The notes under the pieces: model-generated
What the model was told of the DNA's origin: nothing
The model's database searches: none
What the model saw: the letters and a program-made list of their open reading frames with translations, nothing else
Origin: UM-FILTER-42-14 sp964586055
GTDB taxonomy: Bacteria > Patescibacteriota > Microgenomatia > UBA1400 > PJMF01
Length of the DNA: 7,363 nucleotides
Direction of reading: 5' to 3'
Assembly (NCBI GenBank): GCA_964586055.1
Contig: CAZPFX010000028.1
Location: forward strand, 1-7,363
Shown: piece by piece, positions 1 through 6,752 of the stretch
Position numbering within the stretch: position 1 is the stretch's first letter
How the letters are laid out: each line of letters starts with the position of its first letter
Made by a program: the position numbers and the translations under genes

Positions 1-1473
1 TTTGGTTATCCAGTTTTTAACTACAATTATCCGCTGGCCAACATTCTATCTGTGCCATTTTCTGCGTTGGGGGTGTCGTATGAATTAACTTTCAAATTAC
101 TAGTCGTAGCGGCGGTGATTTTTGGAGTTGCGGGGCTTTCTAAATGGTTGAAAATATTGAACTTGGGTGGAAAAGAACGGTTTCTTTCGCAAGTTGCTTG
201 GCTATTAAATCCATACTTGGTTAACTTAGTTTATTTTCGTGGAAATATTGGAGAGATTTTTTCCTACTCGCTTTTGCCCTGGATTTTCTGGTCAATTGAA
301 GTTTATAGAACGGAAGAAAATAAGTTGTTAATCCTTTGGCACACTTTGATAACTGCAGCGTTGCTTTCTCTTCTTTTGCTCAGCCACAACATCACCGCGA
401 TCTTGACGATTCCAATAATTATCTTTATTGCAGCAATCCGCTTGTGGGGTAAATCAAAGCAAGCAATGTTTTCATTTTTAGCATTATTTTGGGCAATCTC
501 TTTAACATTATGGTTCTGGTTTCCAGCTATATCTGAAATGAAAATGGTTGTTTTAGGGTCTGCAGCCTCAGTAAGTGAATTTGCTCTTCACTTTCCAACT
601 CTCACTGAGCTACTTTGGTCACCCTTAAGTTTTGGCTTTTCTTATCCAGGCAGTATCGATTCACTATCTTTTGAAGTTGGTTTGCCAGTGATTATCGCCT
701 TGACTTCTTCTTTATTTTTGCTTAAAAGAAAAAACGATGGCTTCATGCTTGTGCTGTCTGCGGTGACAATCTCATTGATAGTTTTACAATTATCAGTGAC
801 TTTGCCAATCTGGCAATTATTCAAACCATTAGAATTTATTCAGTTTCCTTGGAGGTTAAGTATTTTCCTCGCGACTATTAGCGCTCCGATAATAGCCAGC
901 GTGGCAAAAAGATCTAAGTTGGCTGCAAGGTTATTAATGCTTCTAATTTTTGTACAGCTCATGGTGATATTCCGCCTACATCCCGCTGATTATTTCCACA
1001 AGACAAATCTTGATTATGATGTCTTTTCGCAAACTACCAGCACCCAAAACGAAAATATGCCTACTAATTTCACTTATCCAAACATCGGTGATTGGCAGCC
1101 GCAGCCAGAAACGATGTCTGGGAAGTCCGAATTTACTTTAGAAAAGTGGACTGGCTCCGACCATCTTTATCGTGTCTTAGTATTAGAGGATTCACTCATC
1201 GCAGAGCCAACGGCTTACTTTCCGGGCTGGGAAACATGGATAACAAAATCGAATGGCTCTAAAGAACAAGTTGTTGGATTAGCTGTTTCAGAAAGTATTA
1301 CAAAAGCTCAAGGCCGAATTGCCTACGAATTGCCAGCGGGCGAGTATCATGTTCAGAGCAAATTCACCCAGAATACTCCAGCTAGAATAATTGGTAATAG
1401 CGCTTCAGCTTTAAGTTTCCTGGGGCTGGCAGGCTACTTTCTTTGGCTAAAGCGGATGGAGAAGCGCTCATGA
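1..1473 (+). CDS. PTPS-related / YfhO-like multi-spanning membrane protein, 5'-truncated by window edge
   Basis: The reading frame is open from base 1, so the 490 codons seen are the C-terminal part of a longer protein. A GTG at 52 is only an internal valine: the codons before it encode a coherent loop of the type F-G-Y-P-x-F-N-x-x-Y-P-L, common near the N terminus of this family. About ten hydrophobic membrane segments follow. Family-like motifs are R-G-N-I-x-E (residues ~80-85 from the window edge), S-H-N (~128-130) and F-W-F-P. From about residue 330 there is a soluble, probably extracytoplasmic region with the typical Y-F-P-G-W signature (~406-410), then one last membrane helix (~467-485) and a basic tail. 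Similarity is to membrane proteins annotated as 6-pyruvoyl-tetrahydropterin-synthase-related (PF10131), a GT-C-like fold. They are thought to act in surface glycan assembly, but the substrate is unknown. The TGA stop overlaps the next start (ATGA), so the two genes are probably translationally coupled. Confidence 0.8.
   Translation, partial: FGYPVFNYNYPLANILSVPFSALGVSYELTFKLLVVAAVIFGVAGLSKWLKILNLGGKERFLSQVAWLLNPYLVNLVYFRGNIGEIFSYSLLPWIFWSIEVYRTEENKLLILWHTLITAALLSLLLLSHNITAILTIPIIIFIAAIRLWGKSKQAMFSFLALFWAISLTLWFWFPAISEMKMVVLGSAASVSEFALHFPTLTELLWSPLSFGFSYPGSIDSLSFEVGLPVIIALTSSLFLLKRKNDGFMLVLSAVTISLIVLQLSVTLPIWQLFKPLEFIQFPWRLSIFLATISAPIIASVAKRSKLAARLLMLLIFVQLMVIFRLHPADYFHKTNLDYDVFSQTTSTQNENMPTNFTYPNIGDWQPQPETMSGKSEFTLEKWTGSDHLYRVLVLEDSLIAEPTAYFPGWETWITKSNGSKEQVVGLAVSESITKAQGRIAYELPAGEYHVQSKFTQNTPARIIGNSASALSFLGLAGYFLWLKRMEKRS
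1458..1464 (+). promoter_or_regulatory. Shine-Dalgarno that sets the start of the PIG-V-like gene
   Basis: GGAGAAG lies inside the 3' end of the upstream membrane-protein gene, about 5-7 bases before the ATG at 1470. It favours that ATG over an in-frame TTG at 1443, which would add nine hydrophilic residues before the first membrane helix. Confidence 0.65.
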
Positions 1474-2642
1474 AGTCTCTTAAGTGGATTCTAGTCTTGG
1501 TTTTGGTTTGGAGGCTGGCCTTACTTCTAATTGGTTCGCTAGGAGATAATTTTGTTGTCTACGACCCCAGTTTTCCCTACTCAGTCGATCGCTTAGCCCA
1601 GTACGACTTGCCAAGATGGCTCTACTCTTGGGCGAATTTTGACGGAGTGCATTATCTAACTATTGCTGAGAAGGGCTACATTGGTACTGGGTTAATTCAA
1701 GCTTTTTTCCCAGTTTATCCATTTGTGACGGACGCATTCACGCCAATATTTGGTTCTTCTCTGATCGTGGGACTAGTAGTTAGCAATCTCAGTCTAATTG
1801 TAGCAGTTATCTTATTTTTCATTTTAGTGTGGCAGCGTTTTGATTCAGCTATAGCTAAGTATTCGCTATTCTTTCTACTCTTATTTCCCACCTCATTTTT
1901 TCTTGGTGCCATGTACTCAGAGTCTCTTTTTCTCGTTTGGATTCTGGCGAGCTTTATTTTTATGGACAAAAAACAATGGCTATGGGCTACTGTATTTGCT
2001 GGACTAGCAGCTGCCACGCGCTTAGTCGGAGTCTTCATGATTCCTGCACTCCTAATTGCCTTATTAGAATCAGAAAAAACTAACTGGACTCCAAAATCTA
2101 TTCTTAAAATTATCAAAGAAAAATGGCTGACTATCTTGGGATTTTCCTTGGCGCTAGTGGGCTTAGGCGCCTACATGTTATTTCTTAATAGCGAGTTCCA
2201 TGATCCCTTGTACTTTTTCCACGTCCAGTCAGAGTTTGGCTCAGGACGACAAGAAAATCTGATTCTTTTACCGCAGGTGATTTGGAGAGCACTAAAAATA
2301 GTCGCGACTGTGCCGTTTGGCCTGCCATGGATAACCTACACGCAGGAATTAGCATTCAGTGTAGGTACGCTTGCCGTCTTAATCATAGCTTGGCTCCAGA
2401 GAAAAACTCTTAAAATTCCCAGTAGTTGGCTGGCCTTTTCACTTCTTTCGACATTATTACCACCTCTGACTGGCTCTTTTTCCAGCATGCCTCGCTATGT
2501 GCTTGTTGCCTTCCCAATCTACGTAATCCTCGCCAGCTGGACGCGCCAGAGACTTGTCATTCGCGTTATACTACTGGTTGGATTTGGTTTACTACTCGTA
2601 TTCAATACCATATTATTTATTCAGGGTCACTGGATAGCATAA
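1470..2642 (+). CDS. PIG-V-like GT-C mannosyltransferase
   Basis: This 390-aa polytopic membrane protein resembles the PIG-V family (PF04188, eukaryotic GPI mannosyltransferase 2) and its bacterial relatives. After a first membrane helix (residues ~5-22), the first outer loop holds the signature W-A-N-F-D-G-V-H-Y (54-62), with D58 the likely GT-C catalytic aspartate. It continues I-A-E-K-G-Y and F-F-P-x-Y-P (79-84). Further family-like features are P-T-S-F-F-x-x-x-x-Y-S-E-S, a T-R-L-V-G motif, S-M-P-R-Y near the C terminus and a terminal G-H-W-I-A. Known members transfer mannose from a polyprenyl-phosphate donor on the outer face of the membrane; the donor and acceptor here are inferred. The ATG is chosen because of the GGAG just upstream and because it sits in an ATGA overlap with the previous stop. 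The gene is followed after 8 bp by the epimerase, so 1-3574 looks like one transcript. Confidence 0.8.
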   Translation: MKSLKWILVLVLVWRLALLLIGSLGDNFVVYDPSFPYSVDRLAQYDLPRWLYSWANFDGVHYLTIAEKGYIGTGLIQAFFPVYPFVTDAFTPIFGSSLIVGLVVSNLSLIVAVILFFILVWQRFDSAIAKYSLFFLLLFPTSFFLGAMYSESLFLVWILASFIFMDKKQWLWATVFAGLAAATRLVGVFMIPALLIALLESEKTNWTPKSILKIIKEKWLTILGFSLALVGLGAYMLFLNSEFHDPLYFFHVQSEFGSGRQENLILLPQVIWRALKIVATVPFGLPWITYTQELAFSVGTLAVLIIAWLQRKTLKIPSSWLAFSLLSTLLPPLTGSFSSMPRYVLVAFPIYVILASWTRQRLVIRVILLVGFGLLLVFNTILFIQGHWIA

Positions 2643-2646
2643 GGAG
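2641..2646 (+). promoter_or_regulatory. Strong Shine-Dalgarno of the epimerase gene
   Basis: AAGGAG overlaps the stop codon of the PIG-V-like gene and lies four bases before the ATG at 2651. It decides the start: the same frame is open back to 2426, but the protein from 2651 begins exactly at a canonical Rossmann-fold N terminus. Confidence 0.75.
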
Positions 2647-2650
2647 TCTC

Positions 2651-3574
2651 ATGAAAATATTAGTTACAGGCGGAGCCGGATTTATTGGTTCACATGTGGT
2701 CGATCGCTACTGCGCCCTTGGCCATGAAGTGATTGTTCTAGACAACTTGTCGACTGGACAGGAAAAATTTGTTAATGAGAAAGCTAGGCTTATTACTGCT
2801 GATATCACCGATCGTGAAGCCGTATCGAGAACTATTACGCAGGAAAGACCTGAGTTAATTAATCATCATGCGGCTCATATTCAGGTTGGTTACTCAGTAG
2901 AAAATCCCCAATTTGACGCAAAAAATAACATTCTTGGCCTTTTGAACATCATGGAAGCGGCTCGCAGCATTGGTGTCAAAAAAGTAATTATGGCTTCCAC
3001 CGGTGGGGCTATGTACGGCAATAAGCAGACGCCATTTTCTGAAGAAATGAAGGAGGAACCGCTGTCTCCTTATGGCATCTCGAAGCGAGCAGGTGAGCTG
3101 TATCTGAATTACTATCGTGAACTTTATGGCATTCCGTATGTTGTGCTCAGATACTCGAATGTCTATGGTCCCAGGCAGAACGCTCATGGAGAGTCAGGTG
3201 TGATCGCGATTTTTAGTGAGCTAATAGCGGCAGGCAAACAGCCAAAAATTAATGGTGACGGCACGCATACCAGAGACTATGTTTTTGTTGAGGATGTGGC
3301 TAGGGCAAACGAGCTGGCTCTAGAGACTGAAGCCACTGGTGAGTTTAATATCGGTACCAATCGTGAGATTAGCACCAATGATGTTTTCGCTGCTGTTACG
3401 CGGGAATTTGGAACCAGTTCTGAGGTAGAGCATGGGCCCGAGCGACCAGGAGAGCAGGTGACGAGTTCTTTAGATTATTCTAAGGCGCAGCGAGTTTTGG
3501 GTTGGGAGCCTACTGTCGATTTTGAGAATGGAGTCAAGAAGACAGTTGAGTGGTACACTAAAACTGGAATATAA
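2651..3574 (+). CDS. NAD-dependent nucleotide-sugar epimerase/dehydratase (UDP-glucose 4-epimerase-like)
   Basis: The product is a 307-aa cytoplasmic enzyme of the extended short-chain dehydrogenase/reductase family. The NAD-binding G-G-A-G-F-I-G glycines are at residues 7, 10 and 13, and D31 at the end of beta-2 should bind the adenosine ribose. The catalytic set is S116/T117 in A-S-T-G-G-A-M-Y-G, Y141 and K145 in S-P-Y-G-I-S-K. The substrate region has R-Y-S-N-V-Y-G-P-R-Q (167-176), and further on come G-D-G-x-x-T-R-D-Y and the late R-P-G-E motif. Length and motifs match GalE-like 4-epimerases that interconvert UDP-Glc/UDP-Gal or the N-acetyl forms. A related 4,6-dehydratase or other epimerase cannot be excluded, so no symbol is given. 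It follows two GT-C genes in the same direction, which suggests it supplies a sugar donor for this glycan locus. Confidence 0.88.
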   Translation: MKILVTGGAGFIGSHVVDRYCALGHEVIVLDNLSTGQEKFVNEKARLITADITDREAVSRTITQERPELINHHAAHIQVGYSVENPQFDAKNNILGLLNIMEAARSIGVKKVIMASTGGAMYGNKQTPFSEEMKEEPLSPYGISKRAGELYLNYYRELYGIPYVVLRYSNVYGPRQNAHGESGVIAIFSELIAAGKQPKINGDGTHTRDYVFVEDVARANELALETEATGEFNIGTNREISTNDVFAAVTREFGTSSEVEHGPERPGEQVTSSLDYSKAQRVLGWEPTVDFENGVKKTVEWYTKTGI

Positions 3575-3578
3575 GATT

Positions 3579-3863
3579 ATGCAGACCAACAAACTTTCCT
3601 TTTTGCTAAAAGATAGAAATGACTTAGTTTGGTGGGTTCCAGAGGAAAGTAAAGAAAACATTTCAGATGAGATGACTCTGGAAGCAGTACTAAACTACGG
3701 AACCTGGCAAGATGTCCAGGCCGCGATCAATATTTTGGGATGGTCAGATTCGGGCAGTATTTTTTCTTCTTTAGATTCAGCTAAACGCTCCAATCTTAGA
3801 CCGGAAGTTCGACATTTTTTTAAGTTATATTTTGAAAAACATGAACCAAGCACTACACACTGA
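3579..3863 (+). CDS. Small DUF6922-like protein, probable antitoxin partner of the AbiEii-type gene
   Basis: This 94-aa soluble protein starts four bases after the epimerase stop. The frame is open further upstream, but that would run into epimerase coding sequence, so the ATG at 3579 is preferred; only a weak GGA lies about ten bases before it. The body resembles small proteins (DUF6922-like) often encoded directly before AbiEii-type nucleotidyltransferases. Features are W-W-V-P around residues 18-21, then a segment like L-E-A-V-L-N-Y-G-T-W-Q-D-V (34-46), and a late R-x-x-V-R-H-F-F-K-L-Y-F helix (74-85). I see no DNA-binding motif. The last 23 bases overlap the next gene in another frame, as is common for co-translated toxin-antitoxin pairs. 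The family match is from memory of the pattern; the antitoxin role rests mostly on context. Confidence 0.6.
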   Translation: MQTNKLSFLLKDRNDLVWWVPEESKENISDEMTLEAVLNYGTWQDVQAAINILGWSDSGSIFSSLDSAKRSNLRPEVRHFFKLYFEKHEPSTTH

Positions 3864-4458
3864 AATACTATCGGACAGTCAGCTTAAATTAATACAGCTA
3901 GTTGAGTCGTTCAAAGACGATTATTATTTGGTTGGTGGCACAGCTCTAGCTTTGCAAATTGGCCACCGACGTTCAATAGACTTTGATTTATTTTCAAATG
4001 AAAAAATCTCAACATCTGAAATTTTGAAGCAAGTGAAATCAGTGGCAGAAATTGAAAGAGTGCTAGTTGATAGCACGATCGAGCTCACCATTATGGTAAA
4101 TGGGGTCAAACTCACCTGGTATGCCTTTGGATTTAAGCTTCTACCTGCAGTTGATGTTGATTTTTGTCGCATGCCAGATCCAGCCACTATTGGAGCAATG
4201 AAACTATATGCTCTAGGTCGTCGGGCGAAATGGAAAGATTATGTCGATCTGTACTTCTTACTTAAAGAATTTGATTTCACAAAATTGGCGACCAAAGCAG
4301 AGGAAATTTTTGGGACGGCTTTTGAAGAAAAATTAGCCAGAATCCAGTTGTCCTACTTTGAGGATATTAATTATCAAGAGCAAATTGATTTTATGCCAGG
4401 ATTCTCCGTAGAGGATGAAGAGGTTAAAGAATACTTGACTTCAATTGCTCTAGCCTAA
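3841..4458 (+). CDS. AbiEii/AbiGii-family nucleotidyltransferase (toxin-like)
   Basis: The 205-aa product has the hallmarks of the AbiEii/AbiGii nucleotidyltransferase family (PF08843). Motif I is G-G-T-A-L-A-L-Q at residues 32-39, followed by H42-R43 and S45-x-D47-x-D49, the metal-binding acidic pair. A further aspartate lies in V-D-V-D-F (104-108). A later block contains K121 in A-M-K-L-Y-A-L, R127/R128, K132-D133 and D136 in K-D-Y-V-D-L-Y-F-L-L. Characterised relatives are toxins of type IV-like toxin-antitoxin or abortive-infection systems that transfer nucleotides, in some cases to tRNA; the target here is unknown. All key residues appear intact. An in-frame TTG at 3832 would add three residues; the ATG at 3841 is preferred. 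The start overlaps the small upstream gene by 23 bp, and the stop overlaps the convergent minus-strand gene by 4 bp. Confidence 0.82.
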   Translation: MNQALHTEILSDSQLKLIQLVESFKDDYYLVGGTALALQIGHRRSIDFDLFSNEKISTSEILKQVKSVAEIERVLVDSTIELTIMVNGVKLTWYAFGFKLLPAVDVDFCRMPDPATIGAMKLYALGRRAKWKDYVDLYFLLKEFDFTKLATKAEEIFGTAFEEKLARIQLSYFEDINYQEQIDFMPGFSVEDEEVKEYLTSIALA

Positions 4459-5431
4459 TTTTCTCGCTCAAGCACATGAGCTCGTAGTTTTTCAGAACAA
4501 ACAACCTGATCAATTTCATTAGAAGGACCAAAAAGTGTTAACTCGTCATAAGCAGTTTTTCCGTGCTCATAGGTAGAACTGTCAGCAAAAACGGCCATGA
4601 GATTAGTCGCTTCTGGCTTTTTATAAATGTCATAGGTATGACAGCCAACTTCCTCTAGCAAATAATGGAATTCTGGGCCTGTGTGGTAGCCATGAAAGGC
4701 AGACTGGACACTTACAAAGTACTCACCAGGTTTTTTCTCACAAACCTGCCTAGCGCAAGCTATAGATTCTTCAACAGAACGAGGCGCTGGCCGAAAGTAG
4801 CTTTGCACAAATCCGGGATTTAGCCAATGAAAAACAGTGATGAAAATAATTGGCAGACGAATCCAGTTTGGCATGAAGCTCACGAGGATAATTACTAAAC
4901 TGAGTACTCCAAAAATATAATGACCTTGCAAGCCGAAAGGGGCCACGAGCTGCACCACGACTGTGACTGCCAATAGAAATACAGCAATCAACTCGGGCAT
5001 GGCTTTCTTCTTTGTATATTTAAATTTGAGCATCAATACAAGCAAAATCAGAACCGTGAAAATAATTAATGTTCCAGAGCCAATGCCACTAAATAGAATT
5101 CGCCGCAAGAAATCCAGCTTGATACTCGTAGCGAGATTGAGTTGCTCCAGTCTCTCGTAATTAAGCATGAGAGTGGTGAAAGTGAAATTGTGTCTAAGCT
5201 CAAAGAAAATTAGCGGAGAATTAACCGCTATTTGGGCTCCAATCAAACTCAAGACTGCAGACAAAAGTTGTTTTTTTCGTAAAATTAAAAAGTAAAGGAG
5301 AATAAAAGCAATAGTTACGGGGGCGGCAGAGTAAGAAAAACCAGTTGCCGCCGCTAGAGATAAAGTGTGAAGCCAAAGCCAGCGGCTTTGTCTTCTCTTA
5401 CGCCAAAGAACAAAAGCAAAGAAGGCCACGA
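4455..5431 (-). CDS. GT39-like polytopic glycosyltransferase, C-terminal fragment (5' end lost in gap)
   Basis: The minus-strand frame is open from the edge of the N run to a TAG at 4455-4457 and encodes about 324 residues. A GTG at 5427-5429 is an internal codon rather than a start, because a well-formed N terminus lies beyond the gap. The fragment has roughly seven or eight hydrophobic helices, with a loop containing P-L-I-F-F-E-L-R-H-N that recurs in GT-C/GT39 (ArnT/PMT-like) enzymes. It ends in a soluble region of about 110 residues containing S-V-Q-S, G-P-E-F-H-Y-L-L and four cysteines. Such enzymes move a sugar from a polyprenyl-phosphate donor to a protein or lipid acceptor on the outer face of the membrane. 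The specific substrate cannot be told. It is antisense to the flanking genes, convergent with the AbiEii-type gene and divergent from GT2. Confidence 0.7.
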
Positions 5432-5531
5432 NNNNNNNNNNNNNNNNNNNNNNNNNNNNNNNNNNNNNNNNNNNNNNNNNNNNNNNNNNNNNNNNNNNNN
5501 NNNNNNNNNNNNNNNNNNNNNNNNNNNNNNN
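5432..5531. other. Assembly gap of exactly 100 N
   Basis: One hundred consecutive N interrupt the minus-strand glycosyltransferase gene. The coding frames on the two sides differ if the gap is counted as 100 bases. Exactly 100 is a common placeholder for unknown length, so the real missing segment is probably different and may be larger. Confidence 0.97.
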
Positions 5532-5710
5532 CTCGTCATTGGTCCTAAGAGGGGCGGCTTACCAGTTTTTTGCCACTGCTGCATCACGAAAAAATCCCGG
5601 CCGATGTCGTTCATGAGAAAGAGCGACTGGTCGATTTTATAGAGACGAAGCCAAGAAAAGAGGCCCAGGATAGAGATGCAGAGAACGGCGATAATTAAAG
5701 GTCGTTTCAT
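5532..5710 (-). CDS. GT39-like polytopic glycosyltransferase, N-terminal fragment (3' end lost in gap)
   Basis: The fragment encodes 59 complete codons from an ATG at 5710 (minus strand). The N terminus is M-K-R-P followed by a membrane helix (residues ~4-20). It then runs into the first outer loop with F-L-M-N-D-I-G-R-D (31-39), where D35 or D39 would be the GT-C catalytic acid, followed by W46-x-x-T-G-K-P-P-L-L-G-P. This is a characteristic start of GT39-like enzymes, and the C-terminal fragment at 4455-5431 supplies the matching remainder, so both are very likely one gene. Extending to an upstream in-frame ATG at 5752 would add 14 polar residues and overlap the region needed by the divergent GT2 gene. 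No good Shine-Dalgarno precedes 5710. Confidence 0.7.
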
Positions 5711-5759
5711 AGTCGTTGTTTCTAGTTTAGAATGGATCAATGAAAGACACAAACCCAGT
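5711..5759. promoter_or_regulatory. Short divergent intergenic region, probable promoters
   Basis: Only 49 bases separate the divergent starts of the GT39-like and GT2 genes, so any promoters must lie here or in the coding ends. On the plus strand TAGAAT (5728-5733) matches five of six bases of a -10 box, but I see no convincing -35 at 17 bases. No strong Shine-Dalgarno precedes either start. The assignment is positional, with weak sequence support. Confidence 0.3.
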
Positions 5760-6431
5760 ATGACAATTCAGCAGAAAAACATCTGGATCATCGTCCCTGG
5801 CCTTAATGAAGCTAAAACCATTGGTTTGGTCCTTAAAGATATAAAAAAAATCTCGACCAATATCATTTTCGTCGACGATGGATCAAGCGACAACTCTTCT
5901 GAGGTCGCCAAAAAAGAAATTTCCCACGTTCTCAGACACAAAATTAACCTCGGCAAAGGCTCAGCCCTAAAAACCGGCTGCGAGTATGCATTCAAAAAGC
6001 TTAGTGCAGAGGCAGTGATTTTCATGGATGCCGATGGTCAGCACGATCCAGAAGATCTCAAGCTTTTCTTCGAGGCGCTGAAGGAGCATGAGGTAGTTTT
6101 TGGGGTACGCTCCTTTAACGAGAAAATGCCCCTGGTAAGAATCTTTCTCAACAGAGTTGCTTCGCTTTTTGTCTATCTCATGTTTGGCTCTTATGTCCCT
6201 GATATTCCTTCTGGTTATAAAGCCATGACCAAAAATGCTTATGAGAAACTGCACTGGAACTCTCGTGATTATGCTGTCGAGATGGAAATTGCTGCCAAAG
6301 TCGCCGCCAAACACATTGATTACGTGACAGTTCCTGTCAGAACCATTTACAATAAGCTAGATCGCGGTATGACTCTCATCGATACCTTCAGAGTAGCGGG
6401 GCAAATGATAGGTTGGAGGCTCAGTCTGTGA
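5760..6431 (+). CDS. GT2 family glycosyltransferase, DPM1-like polyprenyl-phosphate sugar synthase
   Basis: This 223-aa GT-A fold enzyme contains I-V-P-G-L-N-E-A (11-18), the nucleotide-binding F-V-D-D-G-S-S-D (37-44), and N-L-G-K-G-S-A-L-K-T-G (63-73). The metal-binding D-A-D-G-Q-H-D-P has D90 and D92, and the acceptor loop P-D-I-P-S-G-Y-K-A lies at 147-155. These match the dolichol/undecaprenyl-phosphate mannose or glucose synthase branch, which moves a sugar from a nucleotide donor to a lipid phosphate on the cytoplasmic face. The C terminus has no membrane helices, so the protein is probably peripheral. In many genomes such short enzymes sit next to a small membrane partner such as DUF2304 or GtrA. 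The ATG at 5760 starts just before the conserved beta-1; the frame is open to 5676, but that region overlaps the divergent gene. It probably makes the donor used by the neighbouring GT-C enzymes. Confidence 0.87.
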   Translation: MTIQQKNIWIIVPGLNEAKTIGLVLKDIKKISTNIIFVDDGSSDNSSEVAKKEISHVLRHKINLGKGSALKTGCEYAFKKLSAEAVIFMDADGQHDPEDLKLFFEALKEHEVVFGVRSFNEKMPLVRIFLNRVASLFVYLMFGSYVPDIPSGYKAMTKNAYEKLHWNSRDYAVEMEIAAKVAAKHIDYVTVPVRTIYNKLDRGMTLIDTFRVAGQMIGWRLSL

Positions 6432-6463
6432 TGATTATCAATGATTTATTTGACTAAAAAGTG

Positions 6464-6469
6464 TAAAAT
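6464..6469 (+). promoter_or_regulatory. -10-like box close to the DUF3467 start
   Basis: TAAAAT matches five of six bases of a -10 element and ends only seven bases before the ATG at 6477, so a transcript from it would be nearly leaderless. That fits the absence of a Shine-Dalgarno. A TTGACT at 6450-6455 lies only eight bases upstream, too near to serve as its -35. Confidence 0.3.
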
Positions 6470-6476
6470 AGCTTTG

Positions 6477-6752
6477 ATGGCAAAAAAACAACTCAATAAA
6501 AAAGAAATTCAAGCAGTTCCAGTACGCCCATTTAGTGGTCAGCGTGTTTACTCCAATCATGTCGAGATTAATGTTTCACCTATTGAATTGAACATAAAAT
6601 TCTGTGATGCTAGACCACCAGAAAACATTTTTGAATTAGAAGAAATTGACGAAACCAGAGTGCTGGAAGTTCCCATTGTTTCTGAAATAGTAATGCCAGT
6701 TGAAGTTGCTAGACAGTTGAAGAAAATTTTAAATGAAAGGCTCGAAGATTAA
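6477..6752 (+). CDS. DUF3467-family small protein
   Basis: The product is a 91-aa soluble protein. The segment R-V-Y-S-N-H-V-E-I-N-V-S-P-I-E-L (23-38), then F-C-D-A-R-P-P (42-48) and the closing V-x-x-I-V-M-P-V-E-V-A-R-Q-L-K-K-I-L-N (68-86) fit the DUF3467 family (PF11950). Its members are short proteins of unknown function with the pattern Y-x-N-x-x-x-x-x-x-S-P and a C-terminal helix. The N terminus is lysine-rich. An upstream in-frame ATG at 6441 would add twelve residues; 6477 is preferred because a -10-like box lies between the two. No Shine-Dalgarno precedes either ATG. The stop shares one base with the next start (TAATG), so the two are probably co-translated. GC falls visibly here compared with the GT2 gene. 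Confidence 0.65.
   Translation: MAKKQLNKKEIQAVPVRPFSGQRVYSNHVEINVSPIELNIKFCDARPPENIFELEEIDETRVLEVPIVSEIVMPVEVARQLKKILNERLED

Noticed and set aside
1715..2116. 133-codon open frame on the minus strand
   Set aside because: It lies opposite the well-supported PIG-V-like gene, shows no recognisable motif and has no ribosome-binding site.
2426..2650. N-terminal extension of the epimerase frame by 75 codons
   Set aside because: It lies inside the PIG-V-like gene. The Rossmann fold starts exactly at 2651 with AAGGAG in front, and the extension has no family resemblance.
4466..4492. Short hairpin (GCTCA / TGAGC) followed after six bases by five T, a possible plus-strand terminator
   Set aside because: The stem is only 5 bp, the T-run is not adjacent, and it lies within the coding end of the minus-strand gene; chance is likely.
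5354..5531. Reading the N-terminal GT39-like frame through the N run to a stop at 5354
   Set aside because: The residues after the gap in that frame do not look like the family, whereas the other frame gives a long, coherent membrane protein.
5676..5759. Upstream extension of the GT2 frame to an ATG at 5676
   Set aside because: It overlaps the divergent GT39-like coding start, and the added residues do not precede the conserved first strand in this family.
6450..6469. TTGACT and TAAAAT as a -35/-10 pair
   Set aside because: Only eight bases separate them, far short of the usual 16-18, so they cannot act together as a normal housekeeping promoter.
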